Assembly (NCBI GenBank): GCA_036971475.1
Contig: JBAIZL010000006.1
Location: forward strand, 98,312,728 to 98,376,727
Source of the DNA: Prosapia bicincta
Taxonomy: Eukaryota; Arthropoda; Insecta; Hemiptera; Cercopidae
Direction: 5' to 3'
Length of the DNA stretch: 64,000 nucleotides
This document shows positions 27,601 through 41,400 of this stretch, in pieces; position 1 is the first letter of the stretch, and each line of letters begins with the position of its first letter. A program made the position numbers and the translations under genes. Under the pieces are notes generated by a model that worked only from the letters and a program-made list of their open reading frames with translations, did no database searches and was not told where the DNA came from.

Positions 27601-30600
27601 TTATGGCGACGGTTTTTTGGTACAGGCAAGGTGTGCTTCTAATTGACTTTCTTGAACGTGGTGCAACAATAAACTCTGAACGGTACTGTGAAACCTTGCG
27701 CAATCTTAGGAGAGCAGTTCAAAACAGGCACCGAGGGAAATTGACGTTGTTTCCAAGAATAAAGACCTGGCTAGCAACACAGCGCTTTGATGACGACGCA
27801 GAGCTCAAGCTGCGCATCACTGAGTGACTGAGGTCGCAGGCGGCACACTTCTATAATGAAGGAATTTCAAAGCTTGTCCACTGCTACGATAAATGTCTCA
27901 ATTTGTTTGGCGACTATGTAGAAAAGTAGTATTTTAGTTGCTCTTTCAGATGTATATAATAAAAAAATTTTATTGTACTTATTTTTTTTTTTATTCAAAA
28001 ACGTTCCTTACTTTCTGAATTGCCCTCGTACTAGGGCTTTTTTCTACATAATAAGCTTAATTATATAATCTTTGCAGATAATTTAATAATACTTAAAGTT
28101 TTATTTGATACTCCAATCGCTTATAACTTTTTTGTGTAGGAATGTCCTTGCAAAAGAAAAATAACAATTAATTTAGTGTAATTGATTTACATTTTAGATT
28201 TACTTTTGAGAAATTGATTTTATTAAAAATTAATCGTGTTATTATTTTTCATCACTCAATAGATTTTTGTATTTTAGAATATCATATTTTATTATTCTAC
28301 TGATATAAGAGTTATGTTTTTAGCATGAATCTACACATGCTTCTTTTACTTGTAAGATATTCTGTGAAAAAAATTAATAACACAAATTTACAAAATACGT
28401 TTGTTTTACAGGCACAACTAAAAGATTCTACTAGAGATGCTGAGGAAACAAGAGCATCAAGAGATGAGCTCGCTCTTGCTGTAAAAGAATCAGATCGAAA
28501 ATTCAAATCATTAGAAGCGGAACTATTACAATTACAAGAAGAGCTAGCAAGTTCAGAGCGAAACCGTAGAGCTGCAGAAGCTGAACGGGATGAGCTACAA
28601 GAAGAAATTAGCAGCAATGCTAACAAAGGGTAAGTTTGTTATTGATTAGACTTAGTTAAAATGAGCATTCACTTAAATTATTGCCAATACTTAAATTTCT
28701 GTGATTTCTCACTGGAGAAATTCTTTTTGTCTAGAAACATTCCTTTTTTAGTCCATAAAACAATATTTATTCCTACTTCCATAGTTTTAGAAATAAGACA
28801 TTTTTATGCCATAAAAATAATAATTGAAATCAAACTCCTTATTCATAATTGTATTGAAGTAACTTTCTTTATTCATAACAATTAATCATATAACTTAGCT
28901 CTGTCTATTTTTTTAGAGACTCAAATAATGTTTAATGAAAGAAATAGAAAAATTAATTCATAACTAAAATACTGCCTTTAGGGACATACAGTACTGAAGA
29001 AAGTCGGTGTTCCTATTTAACTTTTTCTGCCTTCTCTTACCATCATAATCTTGATTCATAAACAATAAATATAGAATATCTTAGCTCTCTCCAATGTGTA
29101 GCTCTACCAGATAATATTTGACTGATAGATTGTCTTATTATAAAATCAGAAAGAGGTAATTTATATATTAATTTAAATTTTTTTTTACTTCTAATAACCA
29201 TGCATAATAACCGTTAGTAAGAACCCATTGTGGTTTTTCAGTCTTGAAATTATTTGCAACGACAGAGAATAAAATATTAAATAAAAAATATTTTATACAC
29301 ACACACACACACACGCACGCACACAGTATGTATATTTATAGTAGAACTCCAATTATGGACAGGATCATATTCAGAAAAGAAAATTCGATAATTAGAGATT
29401 TTTTCCAAAAAGTTGTACATTTTTATTAATTACTGTATAGATGTTGCAAATCGGAAAAGTTTCCAAGCTTCTGAGCCAAGATCTTAGCTTTTTCACAAAG
29501 AATCGAACCTGAAATTGGGTTTCCCATAAATTGTTGTGTCAGAATCTATAATTATTGAAAACAGCATTTTCTAATTCTTTGTTTTTTTTGCTTCCTTTAT
29601 TGTTTTTCTTGAAAAACTTGCATCTATATTATTAAGCACTAACATGAAATTTGAAAGTGTAGGTTTATTCCTTTAATGTCTTAAATTGTTGCTTGTTTAA
29701 CACCATACATCTCATCCAACTGTTTACCTGATTGAAATATAATTATTTTATCTGTTAACAATAAGACAATTCGTCTTAGAAGTTATGGTGAATGACAAAA
29801 CACTTGCAAACAAAATAACCGATCCGAAAGAGTATATTAAGATACACCGACCTACTAATGGACGACAGTCAACTACAGTTTATAGAACTGTACTGAGACG
29901 GTGAATCAACATCGAAATGATGTTTGAGCTGTGCCTACCTAGTTATTTTGGAAATAATATGTTTCTATCTTAATTTTTTTTTCTAATCTAAAAGAGATTC
30001 AGATAATCAACAATTTGGATAGAAGAAGTTTGGATAATTAGAGTTCTACCATATATTAGGGCGTATATTATATTCTGGGTGCATAAGTTTGTGTCAATGT
30101 TTATTCTACAGCTATGGTGATTCTGATCTTAATTTCTGAATAGCTCGTATATCTTTTATTCATAATATGTTGCATGCTAACTTTTGAAATAAATTATTGA
30201 TGTAAATGGTAAATTATATTTGGTTGACATATAAATAAAACATTAAATTTGTGTCTCATACAGAACATTGCTTTCGGATGAAAAGCGAAGACTTGAAGCC
30301 CGAATCTCAGCACTTGAAGAAGAACTGGAAGAAGAACAAAGTAATTCTGAAGTACTTATGGATCGTGCTCGGAAAGCTCAGCTCAGTATCGAACAGCTTA
30401 CAACAGGTAAAGCAATACCTTTCTTTGGTGTCCTATCAATAGTTGTTTAAATTTGCTTTATTTACCTAAAAAAACCTATTATATTTTTATTAGAATAGTA
30501 TGAACAAGCCCTTGATTTTAGGAAAGTAAAATCTTTACTCTTATTTATTTATAGTAAAAGAATTGGAAGTGTGTCAGTTTCTACCTTCAGGAGATATTTT

Positions 30601-33600
30601 CAAGGGAGTTTACTATCCCTGCAGTTATTTTACAAATTGTATTTATTGCCTGCTATTACACAAAACTGAAAAACCAGAGGGGAAAGTTTGGAAAAAGTTT
30701 TAAAATGCACACACGAATGATAGTTTATACAAATTTAGTAAAACTATGTTTTTATTTCATTATTCTCGTCTGTAAAAGCATTTCACAAAGTGCATATTGT
30801 TACAACGTGTCACTTGTAACATAACGTGTTTGAAGTATTTGAATTAGGGTTCAAATAAATCTGATTTTTGTAATATACAAATTTTTATTGTTTATAGTTG
30901 AATTAAAATTGTTATATAACTTCTATTATTCAACTTATTAAAAAAAATAGAAAGTAGATTAAATATTGGTACTAAAAAAAATTATTATAAAAGAATTTTC
31001 AAATAATTCACTTTTCTTATCTCTTAATATCCTTTTTACACCTTTGGCAAATTGTCTGGATATAAATTTTAAACGTAGATCACGTGTGATTGTACTCATT
31101 TATGTGACAGAAATGGATTGTCCTGAGGTTCATCGGGGTATTTTGATGGGGAGAGGATTATTTTCAGGAAGATTTTTCAAGAGTGCTCATTTTTGCTAAT
31201 AGTTTTCAGTAAACTGAATGTAGCGTTTAAAAAAAGTACATTTTTTATAGTCAAAATGTATTAATTCTAAAAGAAAGAAGTATTTTATAACTAAAAGCAG
31301 CTCTAAACAATCTCAATCCAGATCCGTTGTTTGCCTATATATCCTATAAATGAGTGTCACTGCAATGTCTTCTTTCATTTAATATCTTTTCTCTTCCTTT
31401 AAATATAAATAAGTGTAATTGTAAAAGCCAATAAAACTGAAATAACCACTACAAGATGTAGAAAATAAATACAGTAAAACCTCTCTTTATAGAGGCGTCC
31501 ATTTTATGAGACATTTTATTTTAGTCAAATTTTTAATTGTCAGACTTGTAACATTGGCATCTTTTAAGAAATCCCTACAACTACAGACACTCTTAAGTAA
31601 GGAATGTACATATACTATTTTCAGCCTTACAAAATTAATTTATGTTAAAATGGGAAAAAATCAGTTTAAAAAAAGATTTTTCTATCGGTGGGTATGAATC
31701 ATCTCCCTAATGTACAATGCTGTACAAAAACCTGAGCAAATGTCCTGTAGGTATGAATTAATAGAATCTTTCTAAAAAGAAATTTATAATACTGAAAGAG
31801 ATATGCCGTCAATTTACGGACTAATTTAGAAACACATTGAGTGCTCAGCATTTAGCTAAGGATGGTTGACAGACTAGTCCCATCATTCGCTCTCTCTCTC
31901 TCTCTCAGGGTGGCCACCAATTGTGAAAAACAGAAATGTTGGGGTTTTTAAGGGAATTATTAATGTCGGGGAAAAATTAAGCTTTGTAGGGGAATATTAC
32001 TGTCTCAAGATTTCTATTGCAAATCATAAAATTATGGTTTTAAATTCACATTAATTTGGTTTACAATGCAAGATCTAGTCGTCTACAATGCATACTGTGC
32101 ACCATTAACTACATACACATATGTAAAACATAAATACTAAATTTACTCTTACCCCCTCACTAACTTATTATCTTTATTTATTAAATTAGTTTCTGTCATA
32201 ATGTTTTTTTAACCTTATATACAATTTGATGTATAAACACATTCACAGATATAGTAAAAACATACAACTGATTAAGAAAGTAAAAATTATTAATTCATAA
32301 TTTTGCTGACGTGTTCCAAATATCCATTTACGTTACACAAATTTTGAATGGTTACAAAAAGTTGAAAATGGCTTCTGCGATAAAGTGTTTGGCCAGGCCA
32401 CATTGCGTGGGTTGGTGCACTGCAAGCAATTTTGTTAGCGCCTATCAAAAAAATATATGAAAAGTTAAGGCTTGGAATAAAGTTGTAAAACATAGTATTA
32501 AATGAACTATATTTATAACCCTAGAATAATATTTACAACCTAAAAATGAGCAAAATCTGACTACCTGATCGGCAAATCAATAACAGTTTCTACATTACTG
32601 TTGAAAAGCATCCAGAAGAACCAATAATTTTTTTAAAACAATGTCTTATGTTTTTTTTCTATAAAGTAATTCATTTTTTGTATCTGGACGGACATAGTAA
32701 AAATAAAACTGTTACTTTGGTAGGGAAAAAAATTTTAATAAGAATAGTCAGGAAAGGTTAAGCTGTGAGAAACTAAAATAAATTGAAATTTAACAATTTT
32801 AAAGGGTTAATCAAATCGGAATACCACCTTTAATAATTAAAGGTAGGTCCAAGGTCTGTACATAATTTAACTATAAAGATAACTTAATAAAAATTTGATT
32901 TACAGACTTAAACCTATCTCTAAAGTCGTTCAGAATCACTGAATTGATATAATAATTTGCTTGAAGCATCTAATGACAATACACAAATGTTCAAATTTAA
33001 GTGATTTAGCACTAAACACTTTTAGATTTATAATTATATTGGGGAAATTTATTTCAAAAAATTTTTACACAAAAATATACATCTTTAAAAAGAATAAGAA
33101 AAATACAATTTTATTTAAAATACAAAAAATAACTTATTTATCTAGGGAGGCTGCTTCAGCTTCTCTTTGTCGTCGCCTTCACCATGCCTGCTGCTTGTTC
33201 CGCCGGCGTTTAGTCCTGTGCTCCTTTTCCACATCATCTCTCATTTTTGTAAAGTCACTAAATCACAGTTCACTTTCACTAGATTATCCACTATCTTACT
33301 AAAGTTACTGATGAAATTAATTATTAGGAGTAAAGTCACTAAATCACAGTTCACTTTCACTAGATTCTATACTATCTTACTAAAGTTACTGATGAAATTA
33401 ATTATTAGGAGTAAAGTCACTAAATCACAGTTCACTTTCACTAGATTATCCACTATTTTACTAAAGTTACTGATGAAATTAATTATTAGGAGTAAAGTCA
33501 CTAAATCACAGTTCACTTTCACTAGATTCTATACTATCTTACTAAAGTTACTGATGAAATTAATTATTAGGAGCTCATTAATAAAGTCCAGTTAACCTTT

Positions 33601-34568
33601 TGTACAGAAATAATAATGTACAATTATTGATTAAGCGCAGTTTCAACCCAATAGAAAATATAATTTGAATCCGAAGAAACTATTAATTAAATAAATGAGT
33701 TTAACAAAGGGAAATGCTATTAAAATCTGTAAAATTTTACTAAATTGGTGAAGGAGTTACTAGTAATATTTATTTCAATTGTTTTAATAAGGAAATACAT
33801 GAAATAACATGTCAAAACTAAAACAAAAGTAAATGAAGCAAGCTGTTGAATCAGTATTGTAAAAAATATAGATTTTGCTAAGCTGTTATAATAATTTCAA
33901 TTATATACCATTATAGGCTACGAAATTATATTTTATTTTGAATGTTGCAGATCTAGCATCAGAAAGGTCAACCACACAAAAACTAGAAAGCAGTCGAATG
34001 TTACTAGAAAGACAAAATAAGGATTTGAAGGCTAAACTTACAGAACTGGAAACAAGTCAACGTTCAAAGACAAAGGCTACTATTGCTGCATTGGAATCAA
34101 AAATTAGTAATTTGGAAGAGCAATTAGAAGCCGAGGCCAAGTGAGTGCATACACCTTATGAAGAATTTTCGGCCTTAAAAGTTTTTACAAGCATAACTGT
34201 GGCAATATAATTTTGATTAGGGATGGGCCGATTCCGATTCTCGATTCCAGGAATCGTCGATTCTAGGTGGTATCGAGGAATCGTCGATACTCGATTCTTC
34301 ATCATAAAAGTGTCGATTCCGATTCCTATTTTGTTAACTATTAAAATATGTGTGTGGAGTAATTTATTAAAAAAATAATTAATTACCAACTATATCTTAT
34401 TTATGTATTGGTTGATATCAATGAATTAAATGATTAAAGTAAACGAAAATATAACGAAAATATTATTATTTATGAAGCAACAGCAATCAAGATCGTAACC
34501 ATTTCTGGTCGTTTGACATCGGTCCTCTCTCTCTCTCTCTCTCTCTCTCACTAGAGCGGGTTCGATAC

Positions 34569-34602
<34 letters not shown>

Positions 34603-37600
34603 CCCCACGTGTCTTACTGCCACTGATTTATAGATGTCAGAACAAAACACAAAAAAAGTACAGTAAAAACTCGATTAACCGTGGCCATGATGGTTGAGCG
34701 AATAGACGGATAACAGAAACACCGTATTATTCCTCCGAAACTTAACCTCAATAAATTATATTATAGACGGTATTCGGTTCAGGCTACTGGCCGTCGCGTC
34801 AATTCGATGACAGTTAACAGAAACTGACGGTGGAAAACCACATAATATATCAAATATGAAAAAGCAATTAAACAACATTCATTTTGCCCAAATTTATCAA
34901 CAAAAAAGATCTATACTTGAAGAAACTTTATCCTCAGACACAGGACCTATAAGTGATAGTCGGTTAAAAATCAACTGAGATTGAGGAATAAATACAAAAT
35001 AGGCCTGAATCAGTTGCACTTGTTCCAGACACCTGCAGAAAAAAGGTCCCACCAGATGTGGAGAAGGTATGCCCTACTAATCCAGAATGTTGAGGAAGAA
35101 GGTACCCCAGGGGAATTGACAGTAGAAGAAGAAGTAAACAATTATCTGGGGGAACCATTAGCCAGTCCAGATTGTGATGTTGGAAAGTATTTGGCAGTAC
35201 AAAGTGCCAAATACCCTCATTTAAATGCTATGGCAATAAAATACCTGTCTGCCCACTCGCGACAGTGTTTTCTGAAAAACCTTTCTCAATTTCAGGAGCT
35301 ATATGTGACTAGCAATGAAACTAGCTTGACCCACAACGTGTTCAAATGCTTGTGTTTTTGAACAGAAATGTACATTACCTGCCAGACTTTTAAATTTTAA
35401 AAACTATCCTATTTGTATTAATTGTTTACTTTTTATGTTGTTCGTTTGTTTTTAATTTTTGTTTTGTTTTGAGAGACAATATAAATAGGCTTAGGTATTT
35501 TTTCAAACATCATAAAATAAGTAAAGTTCACATTTTTAACTTTAAAATAAGTCATTACTTTTATCTGATATGTTTTTATGCTTTTAAAAATTCCTATTGA
35601 TAAATCAAGGTTGAAGGTTTTGTGTAGCCTATTACATTAAAACAGAACTTTTAAAAGGTTTTGCCATATGACCAAGATGTTAACTAAATTAATTATTAGA
35701 GAACTAGAATGTAAGCTAATATAACTTGAAAGAATCGAGAATCGAGAATCGAATGGAAAATTTTAGATTCGGAATCGAAAATTTTAGGAATCGGCCCATC
35801 CCTAATTTTGATGTTTCAATTTTTTCATTTCATGTATCCCCAGGGTTGTTAAATTTTAAAAGATAATTGTTTAGTTAGAAAAATGCAGTTGTTTTATACT
35901 TCCATACTACTGAATAAAGAATATCCAAAACTATTTTATTTTGCCATAATTATTACAGTAATAATTTTAATTTCATCTATCAGTAGTATTTTAAGGTCTA
36001 GTTTTACTAACTACTGTAATAACTCGAGCTTTCCTGATTCTGTTTTTTTTTCTTGTATTCACTATGTATAACATACTTCAGAGTAATCCTAACTTATATA
36101 TTGTAACCTAAAATATAATACTATTAAAACTACCAAACTATTCTCGTCAAGTAGATTGTGGCTTCATTACTTTGCCTCCATAGGAATTCTACAAAACAAT
36201 TACACCATTTACTGGTTTGGATGTACTTCTAAAGATAACCTATATTTATCAAAATACAAATATTTCCTGTCTGATCATTTAAATTTTTTATTTTAAACTT
36301 TTATTTTTTTTTAAATTTTAAAAGAATAATTTTACAGAAATATCTTGTTACATAAACTTGTTTAAAAAATGCCCATTTGATAAGATTATACTTAAAACAT
36401 AAAATTACTTTTATACTCCAATATTTTTCGTAGTCTGCACGGGTCTTTAAATGTTATAGAGACACTGAGTTCTCCTCAAATTTTTGCAGGAACTGGCATA
36501 AAGTTAATGAAATACTGAGGTTTATAAAGATACAAGGTAAAAATGTAAAAAAGAACTTGCAAAATTTTGAAACTAAAAATATTAATATATGGGACTATTT
36601 TGTATGAGTGTGGAATGAAAGCTATTGACAAAAATCAAGAAGTTACGTATGAAAGGAAACCTGCCTTGTTGATTTAACAAATTCTTGTCTTAATGGTGAG
36701 TCAGGACAGAATCAATTATGATTGTAAGACTACATTATCAATCTAGATTGTGTGAGGCAGAATCAAGATTTAAACAAAGGAAGGTTTGCCTCAAGTAACA
36801 ATTCAACTCCTAACTACATAGATAAATGTCACCTCATAATGATTTGGTTGTCTAAAATTCAGCAAAAGCTCTTGAAAACTCAAAAATTACAGGTAGAGTT
36901 GCTGAGCTGTTGTAAACAGTAATGTCTGGTGGCCATTAATTTTTTGAAAATAATGTATCTGTTTTTCTAACCAATACACAAAGCTATTGTTTTAAAATAG
37001 ACATTTAAATGTTATGCTTTGACAAAATGGTATGCTGACGTGCTTGGATCAGTTATGTAAATGCAACTAAGCCACTCCCACTTACATGTAACAGTTAGAA
37101 AAGCGAATAAAAACTACTTGTTAAAAAAGATAGGAGGTTCCGGAAGTAAATAGAATTTACGGAATAATATTGACAATAACAATATGAAACTACATGAAAT
37201 TCATGGATTATGTTTCAAAATCAGTAAACATGCTTTGATTCCCGTGTAAATTTTTAAATACTCATTTGTTATCAGATTTAACAGAAAATTGCTAACATGT
37301 CATTAGCTAATTTTAAGAAAAACATTTGAAAAATATGATAAAGGAACAGATCAGGTGACAATTTCCAAGAAGCTGTAAATATTAGTACAAATTTTCTTTA
37401 ACCGTAGGCAGTAGTATATTAGTCCTACGCAGAACATCTGAACAGTATTGGCTTAGTATCAGTTCAGTAACTATGCAGTAGGTTGAATAGAAGAGACCAT
37501 AATGAATGCAGTACATTGCTAAAAACATAACTCTGAATTATGAATGAGAGAGAAATGTGATTACAAATGTTTTGTAAAATTATATGCAGTGTAGAAAAGA

Positions 37601-38437
37601 TACATATGTTTTAAAATGTTAGGGATTTACACTTGTTTGTAATTTTTTACAATGAATTCTTTTAATATTATGGTTTTAACCACATATTCTTATGAACACC
37701 ATGTTAAAACAAGAAGGATGGAGTTTTAAAATGATATATTTAATATTGGAATAATGTAAAGCTGGTTTTCTACAAGTATACCATTGTAACAAAGTTCTAT
37801 TTAATTAATATACTCAAGAAACTGGTAACTGAGATGTGTATGGCTAGTGCGTGTGTATGACTTTTATGAATTTTAAAAGAATTTCAAAGGGTAATTATTA
37901 AAAAGCTGCAGTTGTAAAATGGTTGTTAATGATTATATTAAATCAGTACAGTTTAGTACTAATTTCTTTGTTTTACTGTAACAATCTTTTTTGTGTTCAG
38001 GGAAAGACTAATAGGACAGAAAACTAACAGAAAATTGGACAAGAAGGTGAAGGAACTCTTGATGCAGCTGGAGGATGAGAGAAGACATGCTGATCAGTAT
38101 AAGGAACAAGCTGAAAAGGTAAGTTTTTAAAATATTTCTTTGAAGATTTGGCTGACTATTTTTATCTATTTTGTAAAATATAAATTTGCCTTTTATTTTT
38201 AACACCTAACACTTGAAATGTTTACACTTAAACTTTCTCCAACTATTTCTTGTGTTTTTTTTTTAATTGATGTAAATATTACGCCTTTATTATGTTTTTA
38301 AATATTGCCTTGTTAAAGTCAAAATCATTTTAATGGCAAAATATTAACCATTTATGTTATTTTCCATAAGTTATTTTACAGGCGCGTATCCAGCGACTTG
38401 CTTTGGGGGGGGGGGCGATCGATGCATTATATATATA

Positions 38438-38484
<47 letters not shown>

Positions 38485-41400
38485 CTGATATTTAATATTA
38501 TCCATGTTTTTCCGTTGCACTGACTTTATGAAGTTAATAAATTACCAATTTTGAGTAATTTTATCCACCATTAAGTGCAATAATTTTACCTTGAGTGATG
38601 AGGCACCTTTCGGTCTTTGACCATTGTCGAATCACTGATTGTTCTCTGCTGTGGATGCTATGTCCGTGAAGCCGGTGTTTGTAGAAGTTACGCGCACTAT
38701 TTCTTGATCTGTGTGTATGAGGTTTCTGTATAGTATGTCTTCTGTATATGTTGTTTGTAAATTCATTAAGTTGTTGTGTATGTTTTTATAAATGTGGTAT
38801 TTTTCTAGTGAGTTTAGTTCTATTGGGTTGTTATTTATTTCCAGTATGGTTAGGTTATTTTCGTAATTTGTAATTTCGTGTTTATGGGAAATTAGGTGTG
38901 CTGCAACATTTGATACTTTAGAATTTTTATTTTTGAATGCTCTATAATGTTCTTCAAATCTTATTTTAAACGTTCTGGATGTTTTTCCTATGTAAAAGGC
39001 GTTACAGTTGTTGCAAGTGATTTTGTAGATTCCTGATAGGTTATGATTTTCTGAATTTGTTATGTGGTTTTTGTTACTAAGATATTTTATTATTTTGTTG
39101 TTTGGTTTGTAAGTTGGAGTGTAGTATTCTTTGTTGTATATATTCGTTATTTTTTCTATTTTGTTATTGGTATATTTATATTTTAGGTAGATTTTTTTAT
39201 TTTTATTGTTTTCGTGTTCCGGTTGTAGTGTTGTGTTGAGGTTAGGTTTTTTTGTGAATTTATTGTATATATTTTTTATAATGTGTTTGTTGTATCCATT
39301 TTCTATTGCTATTTTTGTAATGTTATCTAATTCTTCATTTAATTTTTGTTTGTTATCCTGTGTGTATTTTATTGCTTTATTTATCATGTTACTGTAAGTG
39401 TTAATTTTGTGTGTCCAGGGGTGGTTAGATTTGTAGTGTATTGTGGTGTTGTTGGAAGTAGGTTTCCTGTATACTGTAGTTTCTATTTTATTATCATTTA
39501 TATTTAAAGTAATGTCGAGGAAGTTGATTGTTCTATTTATTTCTGTTTCAACGGTGAATTGTATGTTTTCGTTGTATGTATTTAGTTTGTTTAATATTAT
39601 GAGGTGTTCGTTGTGAATGGTAGGTTGGTATATTACAAGTATATCGTCTACATATCTTGTCCATAGTAAGATATTGTGTGTGTTTATTATAGGTTTAATT
39701 ATTATTTGTTCAAAGTGTTGTAAATATATTTCTGACATGACAGATGAAATGGGTGAACCCATGGGGAGACCTGTTGTTTGTTTATAATATTTATTGTTAA
39801 ATTGGAAGTAATTTTGGTTACATATGTGTTTGGTTAGCGTAATGATACTATCTATTATGTTACTTTTTTCGTTATTGTGTATCAGTTTGTTTTTTATTAT
39901 TTCTATGGTTTCTTCTATTGGGATACTAGGGTACATGTTAGTTATGTCATAACTTATTATTTTTGTGTTGCTGTTTGTTTTTATCGTTTTTATTTTATTA
40001 ATTAATTCGTATCCATTTTTTATATTGTATGTGTTGTTGATGTGTATTTTAGACCTTAGGATTTTGTCTAGGATTTTTGCGATTATGTAAGATGGTGCTG
40101 TTGTGAAATTTATTAGTGGTCTAAATGGTGTGTTTGGTTTATGGATTTTAGGTATCCCTGATAATACGGGTGCGCATGGTTTAAATGGGTATAATCTTGT
40201 GTGGTATTTTAATTTATTGTTATAGTTTAGGGTGTTACGGTGAGTGACTATTAAGTTTTTTATTGTAATAAGGTATTTGTTAGTTGGGTCTGGGATTTGT
40301 TCGTATTTGTTTTCTTTTATGTAGTTAGTCATTGAATCGATATATTTGGTATTTTCTATTATTACTGGAGTATTTGTTTTATCTGATTTTAATATTAAGT
40401 AATCGTTGTTTTCTAGTTTTTCTCTGAGTTTCATAATTTCTTTTTTATTAATATATTGTTCCGTTTTTTTGTTTTTTTCCGTTTTTATTAGGTTAATTTT
40501 ATTATTAATGTTATTTCTTATGTGTTCAGTATTTTGGTGGGTAATTTTGTGGATGTTAGATTCTGTGTCAACTATTAAGTTTTTTATTATTTGTTTTTTG
40601 TTGAAGTTAGGTAGGTTATATTTGAAGGAATTTGTTATTATTATTTTTTCTTTTTCAGTAAATTCTGTTTTAGTTAAGTTTATGAATTTATTATTGTTAG
40701 AGGTGTGGGTTGGTTCTGGGCTATTTTTTAGGTTATGTTGTTGTTTTGATGAGTGGATTGGTGCTAGGCTATTTTTTAGGCTATTTTTTAGGTTAAGTTG
40801 TTTTGATAAATTTTCGATTTTTTTGTTTTGTCTGTTAATAGTATTTGTTTTATGTTTTATTATAATTTGTTGTATTTTTTCGTGAATAATAGGTGTGAGA
40901 GTGTCAAAAGTTTTCATTAATTCCAAATTGGTAGTGGAATTAATGAAAACTTTTGACACTCTCACACCTATTATTCACGAAAAAATACAACAAATTATAA
41001 TAAAACATAAAACAAATACTATTAACAGACAAAACAAAAAAATCGAAAATTTATCAAAACAACTTAACCTAAAAAATAGCCTAAAAAATAGCCTAGCACC
41101 AATCCACTCATCAAAACAACAACATAACCTAAAAAATAGCCCAGAACCAACCCACACCTCTAACAATAATAAATTCATAAACTTAACTAAAACAGAATTT
41201 ACTGAAAAAGAAAAAATAATAATAACAAATTCCTTCAAATATAACCTACCTAACTTCAACAAAAAACAAATAATAAAAAACTTAATAGTTGACACAGAAT
41301 CTAACATCCACAAAATTACCCACCAAAATACTGAACACATAAGAAATAACATTAATAATAAAATTAACCTAATAAAAACGGAAAAAAACAAAAAAACGGA

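Larger units (their letters stand above)
25866..28411 (+). other. zip: zip intron containing the second mariner
   Basis: Outside 26828-28028 the sequence is AT-rich without recognisable features. Confidence 0.5.
28630..30263 (+). other. zip: zip intron with microsatellite and Tigger-like element
   Basis: Rest of the intron is AT-rich; the open frame at 28661-28885 has no coding character. Confidence 0.5.
30407..33950 (+). other. zip: zip intron with tandem array
   Basis: Long AT-rich intron. A CAGTAAAACCTCTC motif at 31472 looks like a Tc1/Tigger-type end without a partner. No genes. Confidence 0.45.
34218..35804 (+). mobile_element. hAT element with 8-bp target duplication
   Basis: 1587 bp. 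Ends are TAGGGATGGGCCGATTCC and its inverse, flanked on both sides by ATTTTGAT (34210-34217 and 35805-35812), the 8-bp duplication typical of hAT. Subterminal regions are full of GATTC/GAATC palindromic repeats on both sides. It contains long (TC)n tracts at about 34527-34600 and a hAT C-terminal fragment at 34981. A CAGTAAAAACTCGATTAACC motif at 34661 suggests another end fragment inside. Confidence 0.85.
34141..38000 (+). other. zip: zip intron containing the hAT element
   Basis: The 2.2 kb right of the hAT element (35813-38000) is AT-rich with no gene or repeat that I recognise. Confidence 0.5.

Noticed and set aside
33167..33595. 142-codon ORF with repeated peptide
   Set aside because: Generated by the 81-bp tandem array; no coding features.
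34426..34650. Arg/Glu-repeat protein on the minus strand
   Set aside because: Direct translation of (TC)n microsatellite inside the hAT element.
40406..40885. 159-codon open frames on the strand opposite each Penelope ORF (also 40975-41454)
   Set aside because: Hydrophobic antisense shadows of the AT-rich RT ORF, identical in both arms by symmetry.
40895..40942. N-terminal [10 protein letters not shown] extension of the RT ORF
   Set aside because: It is the antisense of the opposite arm read through the palindrome centre. It differs between the two arms exactly at the spacer, so the true start is probably the Met of MKTF or lies in a lost 5' part.
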